This document shows positions 9,230 through 16,856 of a stretch of DNA of 64,000 nucleotides, in pieces; the first letter of the stretch is position 1, and every line of letters begins with the position of its first letter. A program made the position numbers and the translations under genes. Origin of the DNA: Candidatus Bathyarchaeota archaeon (GTDB taxonomy: Archaea; Thermoproteota; Bathyarchaeia; Bathyarchaeales; Bathycorpusculaceae); the NCBI GenBank assembly GCA_026014735.1, contig JAOZHT010000001.1, positions 992,001-1,056,000 of the forward strand. The letters run 5' to 3'. The notes beneath the pieces were generated by a model that was not told the origin of the DNA, did no database searches, and saw only the letters and a list, made by a program, of their open reading frames with translations.

Positions 9230-9355
9230 TTATTGCCCATCGATTAGGTGGGCTGTGCCGTCTGGGCAGTAGACTTTTTCGCCTATATCGGTTACGCCGA
9301 AGCGTCTGCTACATGCCTTCATCTGAGAGCATCCATCGCAATCTCGCGATAACAT
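9230..9355 (-). CDS. Small Cys-rich protein, 41 residues
   Basis: This ORF begins with ATG at 9355, 11 bases after a perfect AGGAGG ribosome-binding sequence (9367-9372), which is the main reason to believe it. The product contains DCDGCSQMKAC near the start and VYCPDGT later, giving four cysteines (6, 9, 15 and 30) in a CX2CX5CX14C pattern suited to zinc or an iron-sulfur cluster. It has no signal peptide. It could be a small metal-binding or redox partner of the convergent flavodoxin, but that is inference. I do not recognise the family. Confidence 0.65.
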   Translation of the reverse strand: MLSRDCDGCSQMKACSRRFGVTDIGEKVYCPDGTAHLIDGQ

Positions 9356-9538
9356 CCTGTTTTTTTCCTCCTGTGATTATGATTCTGGGCAACGCTGTTT
9401 GATCAGCATTCGACTGATTCACGGGTAAGCCAGTTGTCCAAGATAAAGCTATATGGAAGGCAAGTTGCTTCTTTTAAACCTTGTTATCGGCAGATACACC
9501 AGTCTAAAACAGGAAAAGAGAGCAGCAGCCCCTAGCCG

Positions 9539-10060
9539 CTAAAAACGCTCGTAACGCACAATAGCCTCAGCGGGTTTTCGGGGCCTAGGCAACGGCGACT
9601 CATCAGGATAACCCACAGGAATCAAAGCAACAGGACGCATATCCGAGGGCGCATGGATTACTCTGCGGACATCATCCTCCCGGAAAGCGCCAATCCAGCA
9701 TGTCCCCAGCCCCAGCGAAACCGCCGTTAAAAGAATATTCTCGATGGCTGCCGCAGTATCCTGATAGCAGTAAAGAGTTAAACCGCGTTCACCATAGTTT
9801 CCGGCAGCATCCTTGAGATCCACGCAGACCACAATCACAGCTGAGGCATCCTCGAGGCATTTTTGGCCAAAAGCCGCCACAGAGAGCCCATGCTTAATCT
9901 CCGCATTAACACAAACAACAAAGCGCCAGGGTTGACCGTTGCCGGCTGAGGGAGCATGCCGTGCAGCTTCAATAAGCCGCCCCATGGCATCAGCAGGTAA
10001 CTCCCGATTTTTGTAGGCACGGATGCTTCGCCGATTCATAATTGCCTCTTCTAACTCCAT
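9539..10060 (-). CDS. Nitroreductase-family flavoprotein
   Basis: The 173-residue protein matches the FMN-dependent nitroreductase family. The N-terminus has the FMN-binding NRRSIRAYKNRELP, followed by ARHAPSAGNGQPWRF near residue 34; the second half has TAAAIENILLTAVSLGLGTCWIGAF, and near the C-terminus LIPVGYPDESP. Such proteins reduce nitro compounds, quinones or other acceptors with NAD(P)H; the true substrate cannot be read from sequence. The ATG at 10060 gives a usual start. Confidence 0.92.
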   Translation of the reverse strand: MELEEAIMNRRSIRAYKNRELPADAMGRLIEAARHAPSAGNGQPWRFVVCVNAEIKHGLSVAAFGQKCLEDASAVIVVCVDLKDAAGNYGERGLTLYCYQDTAAAIENILLTAVSLGLGTCWIGAFREDDVRRVIHAPSDMRPVALIPVGYPDESPLPRPRKPAEAIVRYERF

Positions 10061-10164
10061 AAAGTATCCTCTAGTAATGATTTGTTTGAGGAGCTAAAAA
10101 CCGTTTGTTTCAACCGCTAAGAGCAAGCGGAAGAGACATAAGTTTCTGTGGCTGATTTGTGTGT

Positions 10165-10224
10165 TGGATGATGAGCACTAGAGCAGAGCGAAAGCGATGA
10201 ATAGGCTCGACGGGCGAACTGACA
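10165..10224 (+). ncRNA. C/D box sRNA, candidate guide for 16S rRNA Cm1402
   Basis: Box C is GATGATGA (10167-10174), box C' is CGATGA (10195-10200) and box D is CTGA (10219-10222); the D' box is degenerate. The 18-base guide before box D contains GACGGGCG (10209-10216), the exact complement of the universal 16S rRNA sequence CGCCCGTC (E. coli 1400-1407). Counting five bases upstream from box D, the modified nucleotide would be C1402, a position known to carry a 2'-O-methyl group in bacteria. The two guide bases nearest box D do not pair. The enzyme partners, Nop5 and fibrillarin, are at 48-50 kb. It lies 90 bases before the eL22 gene. Confidence 0.6.
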
Positions 10225-10314
10225 TAGACATAAGCGGAAAACTTATCAATGCAGTAGCTGTGAAAAAAGCATCAAACCCAGAAAACGATGCAGCGTAATC
10301 GAGGTGAAACAAGT

Positions 10315-10593
10315 ATGGTTGAAATGAAAGTCAATGCTTCCGAACTTAAAGCCGACGAAAATAAACTGGTGGAGAAACTCGCTGATTTCCTTAAGGAGAA
10401 AACAGGCGGAGAAGTCGCCACCGAAGGCAAAACCGTCACGGTTAAAGGTGAAGGTGAAGCGCTCAGCAAAAAATATGTGCGGATAGTGGTTAAAAAGTTC
10501 CTGCATAAGCATGAGTTATCGGACACCTTCAAGGTCATCGGCGAAGAGGAAGCCCTGAAAATTAAGGAACGTAAAATCGATGAGGAAGATTAA
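10315..10593 (+). CDS. Ribosomal protein eL22
   Basis: The 92-residue protein resembles eukaryotic ribosomal protein L22e (eL22). The best match is the C-terminal half: SKKYVRIVVKKFLHKHEL, then FKVIGEEEALKIKERKI and a final acidic tail, mirroring the [20 protein letters not shown] region and acidic end of L22e. The start is ATG at 10315, set by a GAGGTG ribosome-binding sequence at 10301-10306; the longer frame from 10288 is rejected. eL22 is absent from many archaea and known from a few lineages near the eukaryote branch, so its presence is informative. The product would bind the large subunit. Confidence 0.75.
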   Translation: MVEMKVNASELKADENKLVEKLADFLKEKTGGEVATEGKTVTVKGEGEALSKKYVRIVVKKFLHKHELSDTFKVIGEEEALKIKERKIDEED

Positions 10594-10671
10594 TCCCTTC
10601 TTCTTTAAATTTTAGACCAATCATATTTTCTGCAGTATTAGCAATGGTTTTTTGCTGTCTAATCATTGAAC

Positions 10672-10709
10672 GGGCTGTTCGTAAGCGTAGCATTAAATCA
10701 AAACAGCCC
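10672..10709 (+). other. Hairpin between eL22 and a small membrane gene
   Basis: GGGCTGTT (10672-10679) pairs perfectly with AACAGCCC (10702-10709) across 22 bases. It may end the eL22 transcript or regulate the following small gene. No poly-T tract follows directly. Confidence 0.3.
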
Positions 10710-10748
10710 CTAATGGTAACTGTAAACAAAGCAACAGAGGTTTAAGGT

Positions 10749-10922
10749 TTGAGCCATAGAAACTGGACCGTTGGAGGCATCGTTCTAATAGTCGCTTTAA
10801 TAGCAGTGATGCTTTTCGCCTCCGTCTACACCGCCCTGCAAGCAATCAACCCTCTGGCTGCCCTAACCGCCGCATTAGTCGCGCTAATCGGCATAGTCTG
10901 GTTCAAAAAAACAGCCAGCTAA
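10749..10922 (+). CDS. Small two-helix membrane protein, 57 residues
   Basis: The frame starts at TTG (10749) with an AGAGG ribosome-binding sequence eight bases earlier (10736-10740). The product has two hydrophobic helices, about residues 7-29 (GGIVLIVALIAVMLFASVY) and 34-52 (LAALTAALVALIGIVWF), separated by a short polar turn, and ends with Lys-Lys. Hydrophobic composition, codon use and ribosome-binding site all support a real gene. Family and role are unknown. Confidence 0.6.
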   Translation: MSHRNWTVGGIVLIVALIAVMLFASVYTALQAINPLAALTAALVALIGIVWFKKTAS

Positions 10923-10987
10923 AAGCGCCTCAGCTAAATAGCCAAAGACACGATTGTTAGGGCGCTTGCTCAACCAACCAAAGTTAG

Positions 10988-12262
10988 CTAATTTTTTATT
11001 TGCCGAACTAAACTATCGATGGACACGGTACTCTGCGTTCGACCCGCCAAATCCTTAAGCACCACCGCGCCCTCACCCAGCTCACGCTCCCCCACGATGA
11101 CAGCAAAATCAACCCCGCGTTTATCCGCGTCCTCCAACGCCTTACCCATCCTGCGCCCCATAACCTCGAAGTCCACCGGGATGCCTTCCGCGCGGAGCTG
11201 CTGAGCGATTTTAAGCGCCGCCGCCTTGAGGTTCTCATTGATTGTAACCACCGCAACGGTTTTCTGGGCTTTAACGCTGGATCGGGCACCCTGGGTTTGA
11301 AGCGCAATAGCTACTCGGTCTATGCCATGTGCGCAGCCAACTGCCGGTGTGGATTCGCCGCCGAAAACCTCGATAAGCCGATCATATCGTCCACCCCCGC
11401 CTAAAGCGATCTCCAACTCGGGAATGTAGACTTCAAAGATCATACCCGTGTAGTATTCGAGTCCACGGGCAAACGCAGGCTCCACCGTAACATGGAGATC
11501 AGCGCTAGCGGTGATGAACTCGAGGATTTCTTGCAGGTTCTGTGCCGCGGCTTGGGCGCTGGGGTAATCGGCAACGTAGGCTTTGATTTTCTCCACGGTT
11601 TCCCGCCAGTCCTTGCCCGCCAACTCTATGAGCCCCGCCAGCATCCTGCGGCACTGCGCAGACTCCACAAGCTCAAGGGCTTTATCGTATTCTTTTTTGT
11701 CCATGCGCTGAAACACGGCGTTCTGGGTTCTCTCGTCTACGCCATCTTGGCTAAGGATGCCCCGGATAACGCCGATGTGCCCCACCTTAAAGGCGTAGCC
11801 CGAAAGCCCAAGCGACGCCATAAGCGTGTTGGTAAGCAGCACGATTTCCGCGTCCGCCTCTGGTTTGGCTGAGCCCATCAACTCAAAGTTGGATTGCCAG
11901 AATTCGCGGTAGCGTCCACGCTGTGGCTCATCATAGCGGTAAACGGTGCCCACAGAGAAGAGACGAAGCGGCTTAGGGTCGTTTCTAAGCGATGTCGTAA
12001 CTAACCGTGCGATTGAGGCAGTGAATTCCGGGCGTAGCGCCACCTGACGCTCACCGAGATCTTTGAAGATGAACATGCGCTGGCGGATTTCCTCGCCGCT
12101 TTTTGCGCTTAGCAGCTCCAGCGGCTCCACATGTGGAGTGATGACTTCTCGGAAGCCATAGAGGCCTGCGGTTTGTCTGGCGTTTGCTATGATAGCGGCG
12201 AAGGTTTGGGCTTCTTCACCGATTAAGTCGCGCATTCCGCGGACAGGTTGGAAAGCTGGCAT
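10988..12262 (-). CDS. hisS: Histidyl-tRNA synthetase
   Basis: The 424-residue class II synthetase charges tRNA-His. Motif 2 is in RQVALRPEFTASIARLV followed by the RYDEPQRGRYREFWQ loop that contacts ATP and the tRNA acceptor. The His-specific signature ARGLEYYTGMIFEVY occurs near residue 270, motif 3 is in GGGGRYDRLIEVFGG, and the anticodon-binding domain covers the last 95 residues. Length and domain order are those of free-standing HisRS, not the HisZ paralogue. ATG at 12262 is the start. Confidence 0.97.
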   Translation of the reverse strand: MPAFQPVRGMRDLIGEEAQTFAAIIANARQTAGLYGFREVITPHVEPLELLSAKSGEEIRQRMFIFKDLGERQVALRPEFTASIARLVTTSLRNDPKPLRLFSVGTVYRYDEPQRGRYREFWQSNFELMGSAKPEADAEIVLLTNTLMASLGLSGYAFKVGHIGVIRGILSQDGVDERTQNAVFQRMDKKEYDKALELVESAQCRRMLAGLIELAGKDWRETVEKIKAYVADYPSAQAAAQNLQEILEFITASADLHVTVEPAFARGLEYYTGMIFEVYIPELEIALGGGGRYDRLIEVFGGESTPAVGCAHGIDRVAIALQTQGARSSVKAQKTVAVVTINENLKAAALKIAQQLRAEGIPVDFEVMGRRMGKALEDADKRGVDFAVIVGERELGEGAVVLKDLAGRTQSTVSIDSLVRQIKN

Positions 12263-12377
12263 ACTGATCTCTTCTAAATAACATAGAGATGGCGGTTGTT
12301 CTTTTAAAACTCTCGGCGGAGTAAGCCTTAACCATCAGGGGGCAAGAATACATTGGCTCTTTTATCGTCTTTTAGTG

Positions 12378-13190
12378 TTAAATCTCGCGCTTTTTTTGTG
12401 CTTCTACTTCCAGCCTCATCATACCCAAATGGATAAGCCCATCATTCCCTGCGGGGTGCTCCTTAAGATAATGGTTCACTATAGCCTCTACAAAGCCCTC
12501 GCGTTTTTCAGGCGGCACACGCTCAGTAAAGGGCAGCCAAGTCGTACGCACCCACCCCGCCATGCCCTCAGCGCTGGGGAACTTCATGTCCCGCGGGAAC
12601 AGCTCCACACGCACCGGATCCAGCCCAGCATCAACCAAAAGCGCACGGTACTCTTCCGCGTCCAAAAAGGCATAGGGAAAAGCAAAGCCTTCAAAGTAGC
12701 TCCGCCAAGGCTCCATCACACGCAACTCATCGAGGATATCAAGCACTGCTTTGGCGTTGCCCCTGCCTGCCATCTGAAACAGCAGCCGCCCCCTAGGCTT
12801 AAGGGCTCTGTGCACGCCTGCCAAAACAGCTTTTTGGTCAACTATCCAGTGCAGCGCCGCATTCGAGAAAGCTAAATCAAATTCCTCGCTAAAGCTGAGG
12901 CTTCGTGCATCCATCAACTGGAAGGATAGGTTTGGATGCTGCTGGCCCGGGAAGCTGGTTTTGGCGAGGTTAATCATCTGCGCTGAGCTGTCGATACCTA
13001 CTGCGCTACCGTGGGGGAGACAACCTGCGAGTTCAGCAGTGATTTTTCCGTCGCCGCATCCGATGTCTAAGAGGCGCTCGTCTCCGCATAGTTTTAGTTT
13101 GGGAATTAACTCCTGTGCCCACTGGTACTGATTTTGGGAGTTTTTCGCGTAGTCTCTTGCATTCCATGAGTATTTGTTGGTTGATGCCAT
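12378..13190 (-). CDS. Class I SAM-dependent methyltransferase, Tam-like
   Basis: The start is taken at ATG 13190 (MASTNKYSW), giving 270 residues; the frame is open for 53 codons further but that extension is low in family-like sequence. Motif I is LLDIGCGDGKITAELAG, followed by VGIDSSAQMI (motif II) and FDLAFSNAALHWI (post-motif). The N-terminal WNARDYAKNSQNQYQWAQELI and the HWI signature resemble trans-aconitate 2-methyltransferase and related methyltransferases. The substrate is unknown. It is divergent from the gene at 13416. Confidence 0.85.
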   Translation of the reverse strand: MASTNKYSWNARDYAKNSQNQYQWAQELIPKLKLCGDERLLDIGCGDGKITAELAGCLPHGSAVGIDSSAQMINLAKTSFPGQQHPNLSFQLMDARSLSFSEEFDLAFSNAALHWIVDQKAVLAGVHRALKPRGRLLFQMAGRGNAKAVLDILDELRVMEPWRSYFEGFAFPYAFLDAEEYRALLVDAGLDPVRVELFPRDMKFPSAEGMAGWVRTTWLPFTERVPPEKREGFVEAIVNHYLKEHPAGNDGLIHLGMMRLEVEAQKKREI

Positions 13191-13415
13191 AGCGGTTGCC
13201 CCTATTGAGGCAGTTTGTTTTACCCTAAATAACTTGCTGTGGAGGAATAACGTTTGAGAGATCACTTTTTCTATGCTCAGTTGACTTTCCGTCGCCATTT
13301 TAGCCTGCGAATATGGTCTATGCGGGGAGGAAGCGGCATTTTCCTGCAAAATTATTTAAGGCAAACCATACAATAGCCTCTATTAGTCGAGGAAACGTTT
13401 AGGACGGTTAATGCT

Positions 13416-14168
13416 ATGCAGTCTCTGAGTAAAAAAGCAGCAGCTAAATGGCTGGCAATCTGTGTTGTTATAGTGTTTCTGCTTGGAGTTTTACCGATTA
13501 ATGTTCAATGTCAAGATGAAGGCGACGATGACAGCGGAGACGACGGAGACATTGGTGGAGGCGGTGGTGGTGGTGGCGTTACTATCCCCACAGGTACCCC
13601 TACTGCCTCTCCAACCGCTACAACTTCACCCACCGCAAAGCCTTCTGCGCAAGATTCTGACGACTCAGATGACGAGGATAGCGGTTTCATTCATCGAATC
13701 ACCCCGGCGAAATCAAACACTCTCAAGGTGGACTTCGGATTAATCGGGGAAATAGCTCTGATTATCCTTCTGGTGGTGGGCGGATTAGTCGGAGGAGTTA
13801 TGGTTATGAAGCGTCGGGGAACCAGCGAGAAGTCCCTGCGCAAAATGTCTTATGCGGATTATCAAGCTTGGGTTATCAAGAAAATGCGTGGAACCGCCGC
13901 TTCCTCGATGGATACTTCCCGCGGAATCGACGGATTCTCCTCTGTCGGTTACCCTCTCTCCATTAAGCAAACCGACAGCGTGGGCATGCGTGACATCGAC
14001 CTCTTCGCCTCTTCGGTTGCACGAAAGAAAGCCCGCAACGGCGTCATAGTCGCCTTCGGGTTTAGCCCCGACGCTATCAGAGGCAAAGTGCGCGCACGAA
14101 GCAGCTATGGTCTAGACATTCAGATGATGACTGTCCAGGATTTGCTGATGAGCCAAAACGCCATTTAA
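13416..14168 (+). CDS. Membrane-anchored protein with Mrr/restriction-endonuclease-like C-terminal domain
   Basis: This 250-residue protein has an N-terminal hydrophobic segment (residues 11-29, signal peptide or anchor), an acidic and Gly/Thr/Pro-rich linker including eight consecutive Gly, a second hydrophobic segment at about 108-130, and a C-terminal domain. That domain (ARKKARNGVIVAFGFSPDA, then LDIQMMTVQDLL) resembles the final strand-helix-strand part of Mrr-like nuclease domains found at the end of many archaeal DNA methylases. The obvious PD-(D/E)XK catalytic residues are not visible, so it may be a binding module. An outward, Asp-rich linker and an inward nuclease-like domain would be the topology if the first segment is a signal peptide. 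Confidence 0.6.
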   Translation: MQSLSKKAAAKWLAICVVIVFLLGVLPINVQCQDEGDDDSGDDGDIGGGGGGGGVTIPTGTPTASPTATTSPTAKPSAQDSDDSDDEDSGFIHRITPAKSNTLKVDFGLIGEIALIILLVVGGLVGGVMVMKRRGTSEKSLRKMSYADYQAWVIKKMRGTAASSMDTSRGIDGFSSVGYPLSIKQTDSVGMRDIDLFASSVARKKARNGVIVAFGFSPDAIRGKVRARSSYGLDIQMMTVQDLLMSQNAI

Positions 14169-14725
14169 ACGGGGAAATGCAACTCGCCAACAGAATAGTA
14201 GACGATTTCGCCGCGGCGGTTCATAACCGCCAAAACTAGCTCTTTCTTTTGGCTCTGGCACTTCGAGAGTGCATCGGCTAAGTCGTTGATGGGCAGCGGC
14301 TTGCCTTCCTGTGTTCCTAAAATAAGGTAAGGCGCAGTGTCTTTACCATAAGAACCCCGCTCGTAGATGCGGAAATCTATGCCCACCCCAAAGCCCTCTC
14401 TTACCACGTATCCGCGGCTGCGAAGGTCCCGGTAAATAAGGTAGTTAACCCATGCATTCTCGTTTTGCATTCCGTAGAGGTGTAGCAGAGCCTGAAAATC
14501 CACGGCGGCGCCATCTTTGTCTTTAACATCCAGCATACCTTTGTCCTGCAAGTAGAGCGCTTCAAAGAAGGTTAACGTGAAGACTTTGCCCTCGGATGCA
14601 CCGTAGCCTCTGCTGGTAAGCTGATCGATGCTGCTTTGCTCCGCAACCACTATACCCTTTTCGGCGAGTGTACCGCATGTTTTGAATTCAACTGGCTGGG
14701 GCTTCTTTTGTTCGCTCATCTGCAA
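14165..14725 (-). CDS. tRNA-splicing endonuclease, structural (non-catalytic) subunit
   Basis: The 186-residue protein aligns with EndA at 968-1522 over its C-terminal domain: YRDLRSRGYVVREGFGVGIDFRIYERG parallels the DLRDSGLIVTPGIKFGVDFAVYKYG region. Tyr121 is kept but the catalytic His is replaced by Thr130 (KDTAPYLI versus VEHAPYMV), while a Lys-Lys pair remains at the position of the catalytic Lys. This fits the structural beta subunit of a heterotetrameric endonuclease. The two genes are 13 kb apart. It ends inside the last 4 bases of the convergent gene at 13416. Confidence 0.8.
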   Translation of the reverse strand: MQMSEQKKPQPVEFKTCGTLAEKGIVVAEQSSIDQLTSRGYGASEGKVFTLTFFEALYLQDKGMLDVKDKDGAAVDFQALLHLYGMQNENAWVNYLIYRDLRSRGYVVREGFGVGIDFRIYERGSYGKDTAPYLILGTQEGKPLPINDLADALSKCQSQKKELVLAVMNRRGEIVYYSVGELHFPV

Positions 14726-14817
14726 TTCACTATGAAGGCTTGATTTGGGCGCTTCGGCTCATATACGTTATGCCTCGGCAACCTTATTTGCTGTGCGGTG
14801 GCCGTGGAAAAAGGGGT

Positions 14818-15843
14818 TTAAAGGGGAAAGGTGGGGCTGAATTTTTTGTAGTCCTTTTTAGTGAAGACACCGCTCTCAGTTATGATGCCTGCCACGTACC
14901 TGAGCGGTGTCGCGTCAAAGGCGGGGTTATAGACGGCGACTCCATTAGGCGCGGTTTGCTGGCAGCCCACATGCGTAACTTCCTCAGGGTTGCGTTCCTC
15001 AATCTCTACATCGGCGGCTTTTCTGGTTAAGTCAAAAGTGGATTTTGGGGCGGCGACATAGAATGGGATGCCGTGTTCATGCGCCAGCACAGCGACGCCG
15101 TAGGTGCCGATTTTGTTGAATACCGCGTCCTGCACAATGCGGTCGGCGCCCACCACCACCTTGTCAACGAGGCCCTTGCTCATAACATGTGCTGCCATAT
15201 TATCGGTGATTAAGGTAACGGGGATGCCGTCGCGTTTCAGCTCATAAGCGGTTAAGCGTGCGCCCTGCAGTAGCGGACGGGTTTCGTCGGCGATAACCTT
15301 GATTTTTTTTCCCTGCTCCCATGCGGCTCTAACAACACCTAATGCGGTGCCGTATTCAACTGCGCAGAGTTCCCCGGCGTTACAGTGGGTTAGTATAGTG
15401 TCCCCGTCGTCGATTAGAATGGCGCCGTTTTTGCCTAAAGCATGGTTGTTGGCGGCGTCTTCGTCGGCGATTGCTTGGGCTTCCGCGATAACTGCGGCTT
15501 TAATCGGCTCCACTCCACTCTGGGTAGATTTGGCTTTGGCTAAGACCCTGTCGACGCCCCAGAACAGGTTCACTGCGGTGGGTCGTTGACGCTTGATAAG
15601 GGTGCCTGCCGCGTCGAGTTCAACTAGGAGTTGGCTGGGGGTTTTTGCAGTGGAATTGTACGCGGCGATGGCTATGCCAAAACCTGCGGCTGCACCTAGA
15701 AGCGGCGCGCCGCGGATTCGGAGCACCTTTATGGCTTCCGCCATCTGCTCGACGGATTTTATTGTTAAGGTGACTTCTTGGAGGGGCAGCTTGGTTTGGT
15801 CGGGGGTAATTACTGATCCGTTCTGCCATTTAATCATCCGCAT
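14818..15843 (-). CDS. mtnA: S-methyl-5-thioribose-1-phosphate isomerase family protein
   Basis: The 341-residue protein belongs to the eIF2B-like sugar-phosphate isomerases. It has IRGAPLLGAAAGFG at residues 43-56, the catalytic Cys154 in LTHCNAGELC and catalytic Asp234 in VVVGADRIVQDAVFNKIGTY, and DETRPLLQGARLTA. These fit MtnA of methionine salvage, which converts methylthioribose-1-phosphate to the ribulose form. Related archaeal enzymes act on ribose-1,5-bisphosphate in the AMP pathway; the CNAG/GARLTA pattern and the length favour MtnA. No other salvage gene is nearby. Confidence 0.88.
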   Translation of the reverse strand: MRMIKWQNGSVITPDQTKLPLQEVTLTIKSVEQMAEAIKVLRIRGAPLLGAAAGFGIAIAAYNSTAKTPSQLLVELDAAGTLIKRQRPTAVNLFWGVDRVLAKAKSTQSGVEPIKAAVIAEAQAIADEDAANNHALGKNGAILIDDGDTILTHCNAGELCAVEYGTALGVVRAAWEQGKKIKVIADETRPLLQGARLTAYELKRDGIPVTLITDNMAAHVMSKGLVDKVVVGADRIVQDAVFNKIGTYGVAVLAHEHGIPFYVAAPKSTFDLTRKAADVEIEERNPEEVTHVGCQQTAPNGVAVYNPAFDATPLRYVAGIITESGVFTKKDYKKFSPTFPL

Positions 15844-15935
15844 CTAAATTTGCCTCGTCAGTGAGCTTAGTTGTGATGATGGTGTTAAAGTTTTTGGAGT
15901 CCCCATTCGGCGTAGGCACAAGCAATAGGCATTGG

Positions 15936-16805
15936 CTAAAGCTTTCTCCGAGGCATTTTTGTCATTAAAACGATGGCCAAGGCAACAAGGAAGCAAATTG
16001 CTGCCGCAATAATCAGCAAGGTAACAGTGTTTTCCTTAACAAAGGCTACTGCCGCCGCTAAGAAACTTAAAGGGTCATCTTGAGGCGCCGGAGAACCCTT
16101 CGAGACAGGCGCATATTCGAATACTATGTCAGCGGGCAGGGTGATTGTGTTTGTTTGGGGCGTGGGCGGTGAACCTTCATTAAGCCAATTAAACAGAATT
16201 GCGAGGCCGTACAGGTCTAAGGTTGATATTTGATTCTCTGAAAAAATCAGGTCGTTGGATGGGTACATTAAATCGTCGGTGCTGTTGCTGTGTCCCAAGC
16301 CAAGGGCATGTCCAAACTCGTGCATTGCCACATTCATCATTCCATCGGTGTTAAATGATAGGGTTTGCGATGTCGTAGCCAACGTGATTACGCAGTGGTC
16401 TATGTTATTGGAGGATGTAGGGTAAGTGGTGGTTCGGCCTAGCACCAAGTTATTCTCGTGGGGGATTGTTTGTGCAAAAATAAAGTAAACGTCATATCCG
16501 TCCGTGGCTTGCTGGGAAACGGTGAAATCAAAAGTTAAACTCGACAGATAGGAATAATCAGGGTACTTCTCGGTGAAGAAATCTATCGCGCTTTTCCAAT
16601 TAGCCAGCGTATTGGTCGTTGCATTCAAGAATTCAGGTTGCCACCAGCTTTCGTTGGAGGCTTCGATGATTTGAATGTCTAATGCGGATTTGTTCCATCG
16701 GATGGTTGAGATATCTAAATTAGCCGTACCTTGCGGGGATTGGGCTTGTACTAAAAAAACCGGCGTTACTAAAAGAACAATGGCAAAAATAACTAAGGGT
16801 TTCAT
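15936..16805 (-). CDS. Secreted matrixin-like zinc metalloprotease with C-terminal anchor
   Basis: The 289-residue protein starts with a signal peptide (residues 1-22, cleavage near VQAQS). The zinc site is HEFGHALGLGH, the extended HExxHxxGxxH of metzincins, followed by DLMYP, which supplies the Met-turn typical of matrixins (M10). After the catalytic domain come a Pro/Thr-rich stretch and a hydrophobic segment (about 262-283) ending in RRKL, so it is probably anchored on the outside of the membrane. The catalytic domain lies roughly at residues 30-205. A role in surface protein processing or peptide use is inference. Confidence 0.88.
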   Translation of the reverse strand: MKPLVIFAIVLLVTPVFLVQAQSPQGTANLDISTIRWNKSALDIQIIEASNESWWQPEFLNATTNTLANWKSAIDFFTEKYPDYSYLSSLTFDFTVSQQATDGYDVYFIFAQTIPHENNLVLGRTTTYPTSSNNIDHCVITLATTSQTLSFNTDGMMNVAMHEFGHALGLGHSNSTDDLMYPSNDLIFSENQISTLDLYGLAILFNWLNEGSPPTPQTNTITLPADIVFEYAPVSKGSPAPQDDPLSFLAAAVAFVKENTVTLLIIAAAICFLVALAIVLMTKMPRRKL

Positions 16806-16856
16806 AAATATGGTTAGGTAAAAGAAAAATAAAAACTGTCACATGCAGCTTTAACC

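Noticed and set aside
15868-15935. GTGATGA box C next to mtnA
   Set aside because: No CTGA box D follows within 60 bases on the plus strand.
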